This document shows, one piece after another, positions 41,041 through 48,866 of a DNA stretch of 64,000 bases. How positions within the stretch are numbered: the stretch's first letter is position 1; each line of letters opens with the position of its first letter. The notes beneath the pieces are model-generated. The model saw nothing but the letters and a program-made list of their open reading frames with translations, made no database searches and was not told the DNA's origin. This DNA comes from Phenylobacterium sp. (lineage in GTDB: Bacteria > Pseudomonadota > Alphaproteobacteria > Caulobacterales > Caulobacteraceae). A program made the translations under genes and the position numbers. Location: contig NZ_JAUSLG010000074.1 of NCBI RefSeq assembly GCF_030646615.1, positions 1-64,000 on the forward strand. The letters are read 5' to 3'.

Positions 41041-42099
41041 CTAGACGGCCTTCTGAGGGATCGCCTCGTCATCGGCTTCGACCGCGGCGATCGGGTTGTG
41101 GATCACCGAGACGATCGTGCCCGGATGGGCGTTGGCCACCTGGACACGGGCGTCGAGCTGGTGGGCCAGGGCGTCGACAATGCTGGTGCCGAGGCCCGGG
41201 GTGGCGCTGGCCTTGTCCTTCGGCATGCCGACCCCGTTGTCGGCCACAGACAGGGTCCAGTTGGGGCCGCGGGAATTGTAGCCCACCTCGATCTTGCCCA
41301 GCCGGCCGCCGGGAAAGGCGTGCTTGAGGCAGTTGATCACCAGCTCGGTGACGATCAGGCCAAGGCTGACGGACACGTCGGCCTCGCTCGTGCTGTCATC
41401 CACCTGGACCTCCAGGACCAGTTGATCATGGTCGTGGATCATCGACACGCCGATGCTGTCGCAGAGCTTCCGGAAATAGCTGCGCAGCTCCACCTGACCC
41501 AGCCGGGCGGCGGAAAGCTCGTGCTGCAGGGCGGCGACGGACATCACCCGGTTGTGCGCGTCGGTCAGGTGAAGCCGGGTCTCGTCGGAGCTGACCTTGC
41601 GGGCGCTCTGCAGGATGACGCTGGCGATGATCTGCAGGCTGTTGGCGACCCGATGCTGCACCTCCTGCAACAGGATGGCCTTTTCCCGCAGCAGGTCGTC
41701 CTTCAGCTTGGCCGCCAGTCGCGCGTCGGTGACGTCGGCCACCGACAGCAGGATGTACTCGTGGTCCTTGTCGCCATAGGCCAATTTCTGGGCGTTGAGG
41801 ACCAGGCGGCGCGGTTCGCCATGATGGCTTTTGAGATCCATCTCATAGGCTTCGATCTCGGCGTCTCCTGCAGCCGTGGCCCGGAGCAGGGAGCGAAGCT
41901 GTGGGATATTCCACTCACCATCGCCCAGGTCGAAGACGGGCTGCCCGCGCTCGCTCGCCGGTTTGATATGAAACGCGCGGTAGAAGCTCGTGCTGGCGCC
42001 CAGGACACGAAGATCCCCATCCAGCAGGACAAGGGGCGAGGTTGCGGAAGCGACGACCGCAAGAGCCAGCCCCTGGGTCGCATCGGGGTGGACCGCCAT
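41041..42099 (-). CDS. PAS-domain sensor histidine kinase, HisKA_2/HWE type
   Basis: I choose ATG 42097-42099 (MAVHPDATQG), preceded by AAAGGA; the open frame continues upstream without support. The 352-aa soluble protein has a PAS domain at about residues 15-130 (LVLLDGDLRVLGASTSFYRAF ... LLSVADVTDARL). The HisKA_2 dimerisation helix carries the phospho-accepting His (LLQEVQHRVANSLQIIAS). The ATPase domain shows the N box (VTELVINCLKHAFPGG) and G1 box (DNGVGMP). No membrane helix and no partner response regulator are visible. Kinases of this class often feed the PhyR-NepR-EcfG stress pathway. It is upstream of the glg/tre operon on the same strand with a 242-bp gap. Confidence 0.9.
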   Translation of the reverse strand: MAVHPDATQGLALAVVASATSPLVLLDGDLRVLGASTSFYRAFHIKPASERGQPVFDLGDGEWNIPQLRSLLRATAAGDAEIEAYEMDLKSHHGEPRRLVLNAQKLAYGDKDHEYILLSVADVTDARLAAKLKDDLLREKAILLQEVQHRVANSLQIIASVILQSARKVSSDETRLHLTDAHNRVMSVAALQHELSAARLGQVELRSYFRKLCDSIGVSMIHDHDQLVLEVQVDDSTSEADVSVSLGLIVTELVINCLKHAFPGGRLGKIEVGYNSRGPNWTLSVADNGVGMPKDKASATPGLGTSIVDALAHQLDARVQVANAHPGTIVSVIHNPIAAVEADDEAIPQKAV

Positions 42100-42273
42100 A
42101 GCCGTCCTTTCATGGATCTCAGGGGCTCGGGTTCGAGGCCGCAGCCGGGTAGACTGCAACACGGAGTCGTGGATGACTCGGGCTGCAACCTCTACTTTAA
42201 CGCCTATCACATTTCGTCGGGAGCGGTGGAAGTAACTCGCGGGCGAGCGTCCCGTTGAGCGGCCCCGCTTCCA

Positions 42274-43842
42274 TCAGATCGCCCGGGCGCGGCCTTCCCA
42301 ATAGGGGGCTCGGACCTTGTTGCGCTGGATCTTGCCGGCCTCGCTGCGGGGCAGTCGGGGGACGAAGTCGACGCCGCGGGGGATCTTGTACTTGGCCACC
42401 GCGGTGCGGGCATAGGCCAGGATCTCGTCCTTCAGCGCCTCGGACGGGGCATAGCCGGCGGCCAGTTCGATCACCGCCCGAACCTCCTCGCCATACTCCT
42501 CGTGGGGCACGCCGACCGTGCAGGAATCGGCCACGGCGGGATGCTTGATCAGCTCGTTGTCGATCTCCTGCGGATAGATGTTCACCCCGCCGACGATGAT
42601 CGTCTCGGCGCTGCGGCCGGTCAGGAAGAGATAGCCGTCCGCGTCGAAATAGCCGACGTCGCCCATGGTGAAATAGCCGTCGCGGCGGCCGGAGTCGGTC
42701 TTGGCGCTGTCCTTGAAGTACTCGAAGCCGCCCTGGTCGGCCAATCGCATGTAGATCGTGCCGGCCTGGCCGGCGGGCAGCGCGTTCCCCGCCTCATCCA
42801 GGATCTTCGCCGCCTCCGGATCGGGCCGGCGGCCCACCGTGCCGGGCTTCTTCAGCCAGTCCTGCGAGGTGATCCAGAAGCCGACCCCGCCCTCTGACCC
42901 GGCATAGTATTCGAACAGAACCGGCCCCAGCCATTCGATCATGGCGTGCTTGACCTCCGGCGGGCAGGGGGCCGCGCCGTGGGAGATGCGGCGCAGGGAG
43001 CTGAGATCGTAGCGGGCGCGGACATCCTCGGGCAGACCCAGCAGCCGCTGGAACATGATCGGCACGAAGTGGCTGCGGGTGACCCGGCGGGCCTCGATGG
43101 TGGCCAGCACCGTCTCATTGTCCCAGCGATCCAGCAGCACTGTCGGGACGCCATTCACCAAGGCCTTGCGCACGTCTCCGGCCATGGGCGAGGCATGATA
43201 GGCCGGGCCGGTGCAGAAGTGGACGTCGTCGTCCTGATAGGCCGGGTCGTAGGTGGGGATGGGCGCGTTCGGCTTGTAGACGCCCTTGGGCCGGCCGGTG
43301 GTGCCCGACGAATAGAGCATGGTGTGGCCGCGCACCGGATCGTCGATATCGGCGCCCGAATAGGGGCCAAGGGCCTCGTCATAGTCCAGGAATCCCGGCA
43401 GCGGCCCGCCGATCGCCACCTTCAAGGTCAGGTGCGGGCATTGCTCGGCGGCCTGGGCCGCGCCGGCCACCGAGGCCTCGGCGAACAGGGCGCGGGCCTC
43501 GCAGTTGTCGATGACATAGGCGATCTCTTCGGGCGTCAGGTGCCAGTTCACCGGCGTCATGCGCAGGCCACAGCGCTGGGTGGCGAACAGCACATCGACG
43601 AATTCGGCGCGGTTGGGGCTGAGCAGGGCGACCGAGTCCCCCGGCTTCAGGCCCTCGGCTCGCAGCAGCCGGGCGATGCGGTTCGCATTGGCGTTGAGGG
43701 CCCCGAAGGTGCGGGTCGGCCCCGACATCTCGAAGATGGCCACCTTGTCGGGCTGACGGGCGGCCCAGAAGGCCGGAGCCATGCCGAGCTCGGCGGCGGC
43801 CTTCAGGTCGTTTGCGGAATTGTCGTCGAGCCGTCCAGCCAT
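42274..43842 (-). CDS. AMP-dependent acyl-CoA synthetase
   Basis: The 522-aa protein carries the adenylate-forming motifs. The P-loop is TMLYSSGTTGRPKGVY, the aromatic/acid motif FEYYAGSEGGVGF, the hinge region GDVGYFDADGYLFLTGR, and the C-terminal catalytic lysine segment RSEAGKIQRNKV. It activates a carboxylic acid to its CoA thioester through an acyl-AMP. The chain type cannot be read from sequence; the nearby acyl-CoA dehydrogenase and hotdog protein suggest a fatty or cyclic acid. It is divergent from the TetR gene over 158 bp. Confidence 0.92.
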   Translation of the reverse strand: MAGRLDDNSANDLKAAAELGMAPAFWAARQPDKVAIFEMSGPTRTFGALNANANRIARLLRAEGLKPGDSVALLSPNRAEFVDVLFATQRCGLRMTPVNWHLTPEEIAYVIDNCEARALFAEASVAGAAQAAEQCPHLTLKVAIGGPLPGFLDYDEALGPYSGADIDDPVRGHTMLYSSGTTGRPKGVYKPNAPIPTYDPAYQDDDVHFCTGPAYHASPMAGDVRKALVNGVPTVLLDRWDNETVLATIEARRVTRSHFVPIMFQRLLGLPEDVRARYDLSSLRRISHGAAPCPPEVKHAMIEWLGPVLFEYYAGSEGGVGFWITSQDWLKKPGTVGRRPDPEAAKILDEAGNALPAGQAGTIYMRLADQGGFEYFKDSAKTDSGRRDGYFTMGDVGYFDADGYLFLTGRSAETIIVGGVNIYPQEIDNELIKHPAVADSCTVGVPHEEYGEEVRAVIELAAGYAPSEALKDEILAYARTAVAKYKIPRGVDFVPRLPRSEAGKIQRNKVRAPYWEGRARAI

Positions 43843-43917
43843 AGGGCCTCCCTAAACCGGCTTCGACGCTCTCGATGGCGTCTTCGTCCATGGCCGGCTC
43901 AGGCAATATGGATCGCT

Positions 43918-43932
43918 AATGGTGCGAATGTC
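43918..43932 (-). promoter_or_regulatory. Conserved 15-bp motif between acyl-CoA synthetase and TetR genes
   Basis: The minus strand reads GACATTCGCACCATT. It matches 12 of 15 bases of GACGATCGCACCAAT at 47615-47629, in the other divergent promoter region of this cluster. It lies about 75 bp from both start codons. A shared operator for one of the TetR-type regulators is inferred. Confidence 0.35.
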
Positions 43933-44000
43933 ACTACGCGGCGTCGGGCTTCCGCACAGCGGAACTTGCGTGGCTTGCGGAGGCGGCCCACAAATCCCTC

Positions 44001-44612
44001 ATGAGGTCCGAAACGGCGCAGAGGGGTGGGCGCGCCCGGCTTTCCCCTGAGGTGCGGCGGGGTCAGATCCTCGACGCCGCCGAGGTCCTTCTGACGGCCC
44101 ATGGGGGCTTGCCCTTGCCCCTGGAGGACCTGGCGCGGGCCGCCCATGTCAGCAAGGCGCTGATCTATGCCTACTTTCCCAACCAGCACGACCTGGCCAA
44201 TGCGCTTCTGGCCCGCCGGTTCGCCGCCTTGCTGACTGCAGGCCTGGAGACGGCGGCGGCGCGGACAGACCTGTTCGACGCCGCCCAGGCCTGTGCGGCG
44301 CTCTATTTCGATGAGGTGGCCCAGGCGGGGCCGGTGGCGCACATCGTCCTGCGTGATCCCTTCATGGCGGGCCGGATCGATCCCGCGTGGGCCGCCATCC
44401 GTGACCGCATCGCCCGGCGACTGACGCGGCTGGCCCGGCTGACCCTGCACCTGTCGCCCAAGGAGGCGGTGGCGGCGCTCAGCCTGATGACCACCATCCC
44501 GGAGGAGGCCGGGCGTCTGGTTCATGCCGGCGACCTGACCCGAGAGCGGGGGCGCGAACTCACCACGCGACTGATCGGCTCGTCCCTGCGGGCGCTGACG
44601 CCAGACCTCTAG
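44001..44612 (+). CDS. TetR-family transcriptional regulator
   Basis: The 203-aa protein begins with the TetR DNA-binding domain: RRGQILDAAEVLLTAHGG, then the helix-turn-helix PLEDLARAAHVSKALIYAYFPNQHDL. The C-terminal ligand-binding half is unassigned. The divergent acyl-CoA synthetase is the likely target, as such regulators usually sense acyl-CoA or the free acid. The stop TAG shares the palindrome CTAG (44609-44612) with the stop of the convergent regulator gene. Confidence 0.92.
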   Translation: MRSETAQRGGRARLSPEVRRGQILDAAEVLLTAHGGLPLPLEDLARAAHVSKALIYAYFPNQHDLANALLARRFAALLTAGLETAAARTDLFDAAQACAALYFDEVAQAGPVAHIVLRDPFMAGRIDPAWAAIRDRIARRLTRLARLTLHLSPKEAVAALSLMTTIPEEAGRLVHAGDLTRERGRELTTRLIGSSLRALTPDL

Positions 44613-45478
44613 CTTCGGCCCTCACGGACGATCTCGCGATTGCCGCCGGTGACGATGGCCAGGCTCAGTCGCTCGGCCATGGACAGGGGGATCTTCTTCT
44701 CCGCCAGCAGCCGGCCAGCCCGCAGGCAGACGGCCGTCAGGACGACGGTCGCGCCGCGGGCCAGATCGGCCTCGACGCCATAGCGGGTCTGCAGGCGCTC
44801 GGTCATGCGCCGCCGGGAATAGCCGCTCTGGGCTTCCCGCTCGGCCCGAAGGCCTGCACGCACCTCGGGACTGTTAAGCAGCCGCTGGATCAGGGCGCCG
44901 CGCGCCTCCACCTGACGCAGATAGGCCAGCGTCGAGAGGGTGACCCGGGTCAGATTGTCCTGTCCGCGCTCGATCTCGGCCTGGCGCTCGTCATTCATGG
45001 CCGCCAGCTCCCGCCGGGCCAGGGCGGTCAGCAGATCCGCCCGCCGGGGAAACAGATTGTGGGCCTGGGCCTCGCTCAGGCCGGTCTCGCGGGCGACGCG
45101 CTTCATGGTCGCCGCATGCAGGCCCTCAGCCGTGATGATGGCGGCCGCCGCGGCCATCAACTGGTCCTGCCGGGCCTCGGGCGACAGGCGGGTCCGGTCC
45201 CGGCGCGTGCGGCCGCCCCGGGCCGAAAGGTCCACGCCATCGTCCACGCCAGCCGGCGCCGGCGGCAGGGCAGGGCGCTCGGCTCTCTGGGCGTTCCAGT
45301 AGCCACGCCCAGGATAGGGCACCATCAGACGGTCGCAGATCTTGGCGAGCCCATTGCGGCTGATGCCCCACTGGACCGCCAGGGTCGACAGCGGCGTCGT
45401 CCAGACCTGATCATACAGCGCCTCCCGCGTCAGACGTGGCGGGGCGGATGTCTCGGCTTGGAGTCGCGGGGCGGCCAT
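44609..45478 (-). CDS. Two-headed regulator: short HTH domain fused to a TetR-like protein
   Basis: The 289-aa protein has two DNA-binding-like parts. Residues 15-68 (LTREALYDQVWTTPLSTLAV ... ISRNGLAKICDRLMVPYPGRGYW) match a short helix-turn-helix module. I know it as the N-terminal part of many uncharacterised proteobacterial proteins: L-Y-x-x-V-W, a helix-turn-helix, then P-x-x-G-Y-W. Residues from about 98 form a TetR N-domain (RQDQLMAAAAAIITAEGLHAA ... RVARETGLSEAQAHNLF) and its all-helical ligand half. The TetR helix-turn-helix ends QAHNLFPRRADLL rather than the usual YYHF. The start ATG (45476-45478) gives the whole N-terminal module. It is likely a sensor for this acyl-CoA cluster. Confidence 0.82.
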   Translation of the reverse strand: MAAPRLQAETSAPPRLTREALYDQVWTTPLSTLAVQWGISRNGLAKICDRLMVPYPGRGYWNAQRAERPALPPAPAGVDDGVDLSARGGRTRRDRTRLSPEARQDQLMAAAAAIITAEGLHAATMKRVARETGLSEAQAHNLFPRRADLLTALARRELAAMNDERQAEIERGQDNLTRVTLSTLAYLRQVEARGALIQRLLNSPEVRAGLRAEREAQSGYSRRRMTERLQTRYGVEADLARGATVVLTAVCLRAGRLLAEKKIPLSMAERLSLAIVTGGNREIVREGRS

Positions 45479-45496
45479 GGGCCAAGGCTTACCCCC

Positions 45497-46336
45497 TCAG
45501 GCCGGCTTGGCCCAGAGGGGTGAGGAGGCCTTCATGAACCGGATCATGAAGGTGACCGTGGCCACGTCCTCGCCCGTCGCCGCATCGGCGATATCGACAT
45601 CATACCAGGCGTTTTCGGTCTTCGGACTTTCGGTGAGTTTCAGCATGGTGGTCCGCCCGACATAGTCGCGATCGGCCTTGAGCGGCCCGTCGGTGATGCG
45701 GATCTCCAGCGCGCCAAAGAGGCCCACGGACTGGTTCACCTTGGCCAGCACCGTGGGGCGGCTGATATGGGCCAGCCGCACGAGATGCGAGGGGGGGAGG
45801 ATCCCCTCGTCGTAAAGGGGAAGACGCTCGGTGATGCGGCTGAGTGACTTCTCCAGCGCCTCGCCTTCGATGCGCATGGGGATGTCGGTATTGACGTCGC
45901 CGACCTCGTAGCCGGCGAGAATGCGCAGGGCGCCCGCCGGCGCCTGGGCGGCCATGCGCCGGGTCATCTCCGACTCCGGGTCGCGGGTCGCGTTGCTGGC
46001 TGTGCCGATACAGACCTGGACGCCCTCGCGGTTGAACATGGTCAGGCGTGAGCGCGGGCTGGCCGCCTCCATCACCGCCTTGACCTCTTCGCGGTCCACC
46101 GTCGCCTGGGTGAAGTGCAGGGACATGTTTCCGCGGGCGAACCAGTCGACGCCATAGGTCTCCACCAGCAGGGGGGCGAACTGGTCCATATGGACCGAGC
46201 CTGGCACCGTGCCGCCCTTGAAGCCGAGCTTGGCGGCCACCTCGTCATTGTGGATCGAGCCCGGGGCCTGCTGGAAGCCGTTGTGGGGGCTGCGGAACGC
46301 GCCCTCGATGATCCTGCCCTGGAGGGTGTCGGCCAT
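45497..46336 (-). CDS. Hotdog-fold (MaoC-like) protein of the acyl-CoA cluster
   Basis: The 279-aa product resembles MaoC-like dehydratase/thioesterase folds: GTVPGSVHMDQFAPLL looks like the active-site helix segment, followed by SLHFTQATVDREEV. A second half (IRITDGPLKADRDYVGRT) may be another hotdog repeat. Assignment is by pattern only. The start ATG (46334-46336) is followed directly by the fold. It lies 26 bp downstream of the amidohydrolase gene on the same strand, so the two are co-transcribed. A hydratase or thioesterase role on a CoA ester is probable; the substrate is unknown. Confidence 0.65.
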   Translation of the reverse strand: MADTLQGRIIEGAFRSPHNGFQQAPGSIHNDEVAAKLGFKGGTVPGSVHMDQFAPLLVETYGVDWFARGNMSLHFTQATVDREEVKAVMEAASPRSRLTMFNREGVQVCIGTASNATRDPESEMTRRMAAQAPAGALRILAGYEVGDVNTDIPMRIEGEALEKSLSRITERLPLYDEGILPPSHLVRLAHISRPTVLAKVNQSVGLFGALEIRITDGPLKADRDYVGRTTMLKLTESPKTENAWYDVDIADAATGEDVATVTFMIRFMKASSPLWAKPA

Positions 46337-46362
46337 GGCGTGTCTCCTGTCGCAGGCGCTCT

Positions 46363-47502
46363 TTAGAACGCGCCCATCATCTCTTCGAAATTGCGGCTGT
46401 AGAACCGCTCGCGGTCGTCCTCGCTGAGGCCTTCGAAGGTCCGCTCGAACCGGCCGATGGGGTCGGTGGTCCCCTCGGGGTGCGGGTAGTCGCTGGAAAA
46501 CAGGAAGAGGTCGGCGCCGGCGTCGGCGATCAGGTGGCCCACATCCTCGCCGGGGAAGGGGGTGAACTTGATGTGCTTGCGCAGGTATTCCGACGGCTTC
46601 ATGGCCAGGGCCTTGAGCTGCGGATCGGTCTTGGAAAAGCTGCGATAGCCCAGGTCGATCTGGCGCAGGAAGCCCGGAACCCAGGCCGCCCCGAACTCGA
46701 TCACCCCGCCCCGCAGGTCCGGTACGCGATCGAACAGCCCATCATAGACCATGGCCGCCAGGAACATCTGGGCCGAGAAGGGCAGGACGATGAAGTCCTG
46801 GAAGCGCAGGTTCTCGCCCCCGCCGTGCAGGTCCGGCGACCGGGGCTTGCCGTTGTTGTTGTAGGCCTTGGGCAGCACCCGCGAGCCCTGGCCGATATGC
46901 AGCATGAAGGGGATGCGCTGCTTCGCCAGCAGCGACCAGAAGGGGTCAAGGTCAGGATGGCCCGGCGAGCGGTCGCCTGCCGGGGTGGAGGGGACCCAGA
47001 AGGCGCCGCAACCCAGCTCGATGGCCTCCTGCGCAATCTCCACGGCCCTCTGCGGATCGTCCAGCGGCACGAAGCCGACGCCGATCAGGCGCGGATCGGC
47101 GCAGAAGGCGGCCATGGCCTTGTTGTGAGCCCGGGCGCCGGCGAACAGCACCTCGGGGTCCGCCGCGCCGCGGAAGTGGGCCAGGGACGAGGTGGCGAAC
47201 ACTAGCTGGCGGGAAAAGCCCAGCTCATCCAGAGCGCGCTGGCGCTCCTGGGCGTCGAAGGCGCCATAGGCGATCCAGCCCTTGGGCCCGTCCACCAGCT
47301 TCTCAGCGGCCCGCCGTGCGGCCTCGGGATCATCGGCCCGAGCGCGGGCGGCGGCGACCTGAGTCTCGACCCGCTCGGCGGACTTTCGGGCCTTCAGGTG
47401 GTCGAGCAGGGCGCCCTCGGCGTGGGGAACCAGCCAGTCGCCGGGCTCCATCACATGGCTGTCGGCGTCATGAAAGACGCGGCCGCTGGCATAGGGGGCC
47501 AT
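46363..47502 (-). CDS. Amidohydrolase-family protein (amidohydrolase_2, ACMSD-like)
   Basis: I choose the ATG at 47500-47502 (MAPYASGRVFHDADSHVMEP), preceded by AGAGGAAA; the frame extends upstream without a ribosome binding site. The 379-aa protein has the amidohydrolase_2 features: N-terminal D-A-D-S-H-V-M-E, a metal-site His in IPFMLHIGQGS and the C-terminal LFSSDYPHPEG. Relatives are metal-dependent decarboxylases and hydrolases acting on ring-cleavage or related acids. The context with acyl-CoA enzymes suggests degradation of an organic acid. It is divergent from the acyl-CoA dehydrogenase gene. Confidence 0.85.
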   Translation of the reverse strand: MAPYASGRVFHDADSHVMEPGDWLVPHAEGALLDHLKARKSAERVETQVAAARARADDPEAARRAAEKLVDGPKGWIAYGAFDAQERQRALDELGFSRQLVFATSSLAHFRGAADPEVLFAGARAHNKAMAAFCADPRLIGVGFVPLDDPQRAVEIAQEAIELGCGAFWVPSTPAGDRSPGHPDLDPFWSLLAKQRIPFMLHIGQGSRVLPKAYNNNGKPRSPDLHGGGENLRFQDFIVLPFSAQMFLAAMVYDGLFDRVPDLRGGVIEFGAAWVPGFLRQIDLGYRSFSKTDPQLKALAMKPSEYLRKHIKFTPFPGEDVGHLIADAGADLFLFSSDYPHPEGTTDPIGRFERTFEGLSEDDRERFYSRNFEEMMGAF

Positions 47503-47529
47503 GGGGTTTCCTCTGGACATATTCCTTTT

Positions 47530-47544
47530 GACGAAGACACCAAT
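47530..47544 (+). promoter_or_regulatory. Motif copy 1 in the amidohydrolase/acyl-CoA dehydrogenase promoter region
   Basis: The plus strand reads GACGAAGACACCAAT, matching 12 of 15 bases of the copy at 47615-47629. It is 28 bp from the amidohydrolase start. Candidate operator half or full site; by eye only. Confidence 0.25.
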
Positions 47545-47614
47545 ACATAAGATCAAGAGGTTCGCAACCTGGGCGGCAGCGGCGCCGGTCCACGCCATGT
47601 TCGTCCTCATTGTT

Positions 47615-47629
47615 GACGATCGCACCAAT
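47615..47629 (+). promoter_or_regulatory. Motif copy 2 upstream of acyl-CoA dehydrogenase
   Basis: The plus strand reads GACGATCGCACCAAT, matching the copy at 43918-43932 (minus strand) in 12 of 15 bases. It is flanked by TTGA and TCAA-like arms and ends 20 bp before the acyl-CoA dehydrogenase ATG, a position suited to repression. Confidence 0.35.
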
Positions 47630-47648
47630 CAAACCTACCCAAGATGTC

Positions 47649-48833
47649 ATGACTGAGCTCGACGATCTGCGCGCTGTCGCCCGCGCCTGGGTGGCCGACA
47701 ACTTCCCCAGGGAATTGGCCGGCCGCGCGCCGGTCATGGGCCAGCGGGAGGCTGACGACGCCGCGGCGCTGGAAACCTGGAAGACCCGCCTGTGCGCCCA
47801 GGGCTGGGGCGCGCCCACCTGGCCGGTGGAATATGGCGGCGGCGGACTGACTCCTGCCGAGGCCCGCGTGGTCCGCGAGGAAATCCGCGCCGCCGGCGGC
47901 TGGAACCCCATCGGCTGGTCCATGGGGGTGCGGATGTTTGGCCCCACCCTGCTGGAATACGGAACCGAGGCGCAGAAAGAGCGGCACATTCCGCCGATCG
48001 CCCGGGGCGAGACCCGCTGGTGCCAGGGCTATTCGGAGCCGGGCGCCGGTTCGGACTTGGCGTCCCTGCAGACGCGGGCGGAGGACGCGGGCGACCACTT
48101 CGTGGTCAACGGCCAGAAGATCTGGACCTCAGGGGCGCAGTACGCCGACTGGTGCTTCTGCCTGGTGCGCACCGACACGACCCGCAAGCACGAGGGCATC
48201 AGCTTTCTGATGATCGACATGGCCTCACCCGGCATCGAGGTGCGGCCGATCCGTCTGATCTCGGGCTCGTCTCCCTTTTGCGAGACCTTCTTCACCGATG
48301 TGAAGGTCCCCAAGGAAAGCCTGCTGGGTCCCCTGAACGGCGGCTGGACGGTGGGCAAGCGCCTGCTGCAGTACGAGCGCCAGCGCAGCGAGGACGCCCC
48401 GGCGCGGCCCGGCGAGGGCCGGCCCCTGAACGAGGTTGCGGTCGAAAATCTCGGTGTCGACGCCTCCGGACGCCTGGCCGACACAGATCTTCGCCGCCGG
48501 CTGACCGACCACTTGATGGAGCGCCGGCTGCTGCGGCTGACCATGGATCGCGCCGCGGCAGAGGCGAAGGGCGCCGGGCCGAGCGCGGCGACCTCGATCC
48601 TGAAGAATGTCTCGTCGGTGGTGAACCAGACCCGCGCCGAACTGCTGCTGGAGATTTATGGCCAGGGCGGGCTGGGCTGGGAGGGCGAGGGCTTTGATCC
48701 CGACGCCCTGGCCAACACCCGCGAATGGCTCTCGGGCAAGGCCTCGACCATCTATGCCGGCTCCTACGAGATCCAGAACAACATCATATCCAAGCGCATC
48801 CTGGGTCTGCCCGATCCGGCCAGCGCGGCCTGA
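47649..48833 (+). CDS. Acyl-CoA dehydrogenase
   Basis: The start at ATG 47649 (MTELDDLRAVARAWV) fits the family N-terminus; a TTG at 47610 is an unlikely alternative. The 394-aa protein shows YSEPGAGSDLASLQTRA with the FAD/substrate loop, NGQKIWTSGAQYADW, and the C-terminal EIYGQGGL and GSYEIQNNIISKRILG. It oxidises an acyl-CoA to the enoyl-CoA and passes electrons to electron-transfer flavoprotein. I did not identify the catalytic base with certainty. It is followed by an alpha/beta hydrolase gene after 33 bp. Confidence 0.92.
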   Translation: MTELDDLRAVARAWVADNFPRELAGRAPVMGQREADDAAALETWKTRLCAQGWGAPTWPVEYGGGGLTPAEARVVREEIRAAGGWNPIGWSMGVRMFGPTLLEYGTEAQKERHIPPIARGETRWCQGYSEPGAGSDLASLQTRAEDAGDHFVVNGQKIWTSGAQYADWCFCLVRTDTTRKHEGISFLMIDMASPGIEVRPIRLISGSSPFCETFFTDVKVPKESLLGPLNGGWTVGKRLLQYERQRSEDAPARPGEGRPLNEVAVENLGVDASGRLADTDLRRRLTDHLMERRLLRLTMDRAAAEAKGAGPSAATSILKNVSSVVNQTRAELLLEIYGQGGLGWEGEGFDPDALANTREWLSGKASTIYAGSYEIQNNIISKRILGLPDPASAA

Positions 48834-48866
48834 CCTCACCAGAACCATGCCAACCTAGGGAACAAG

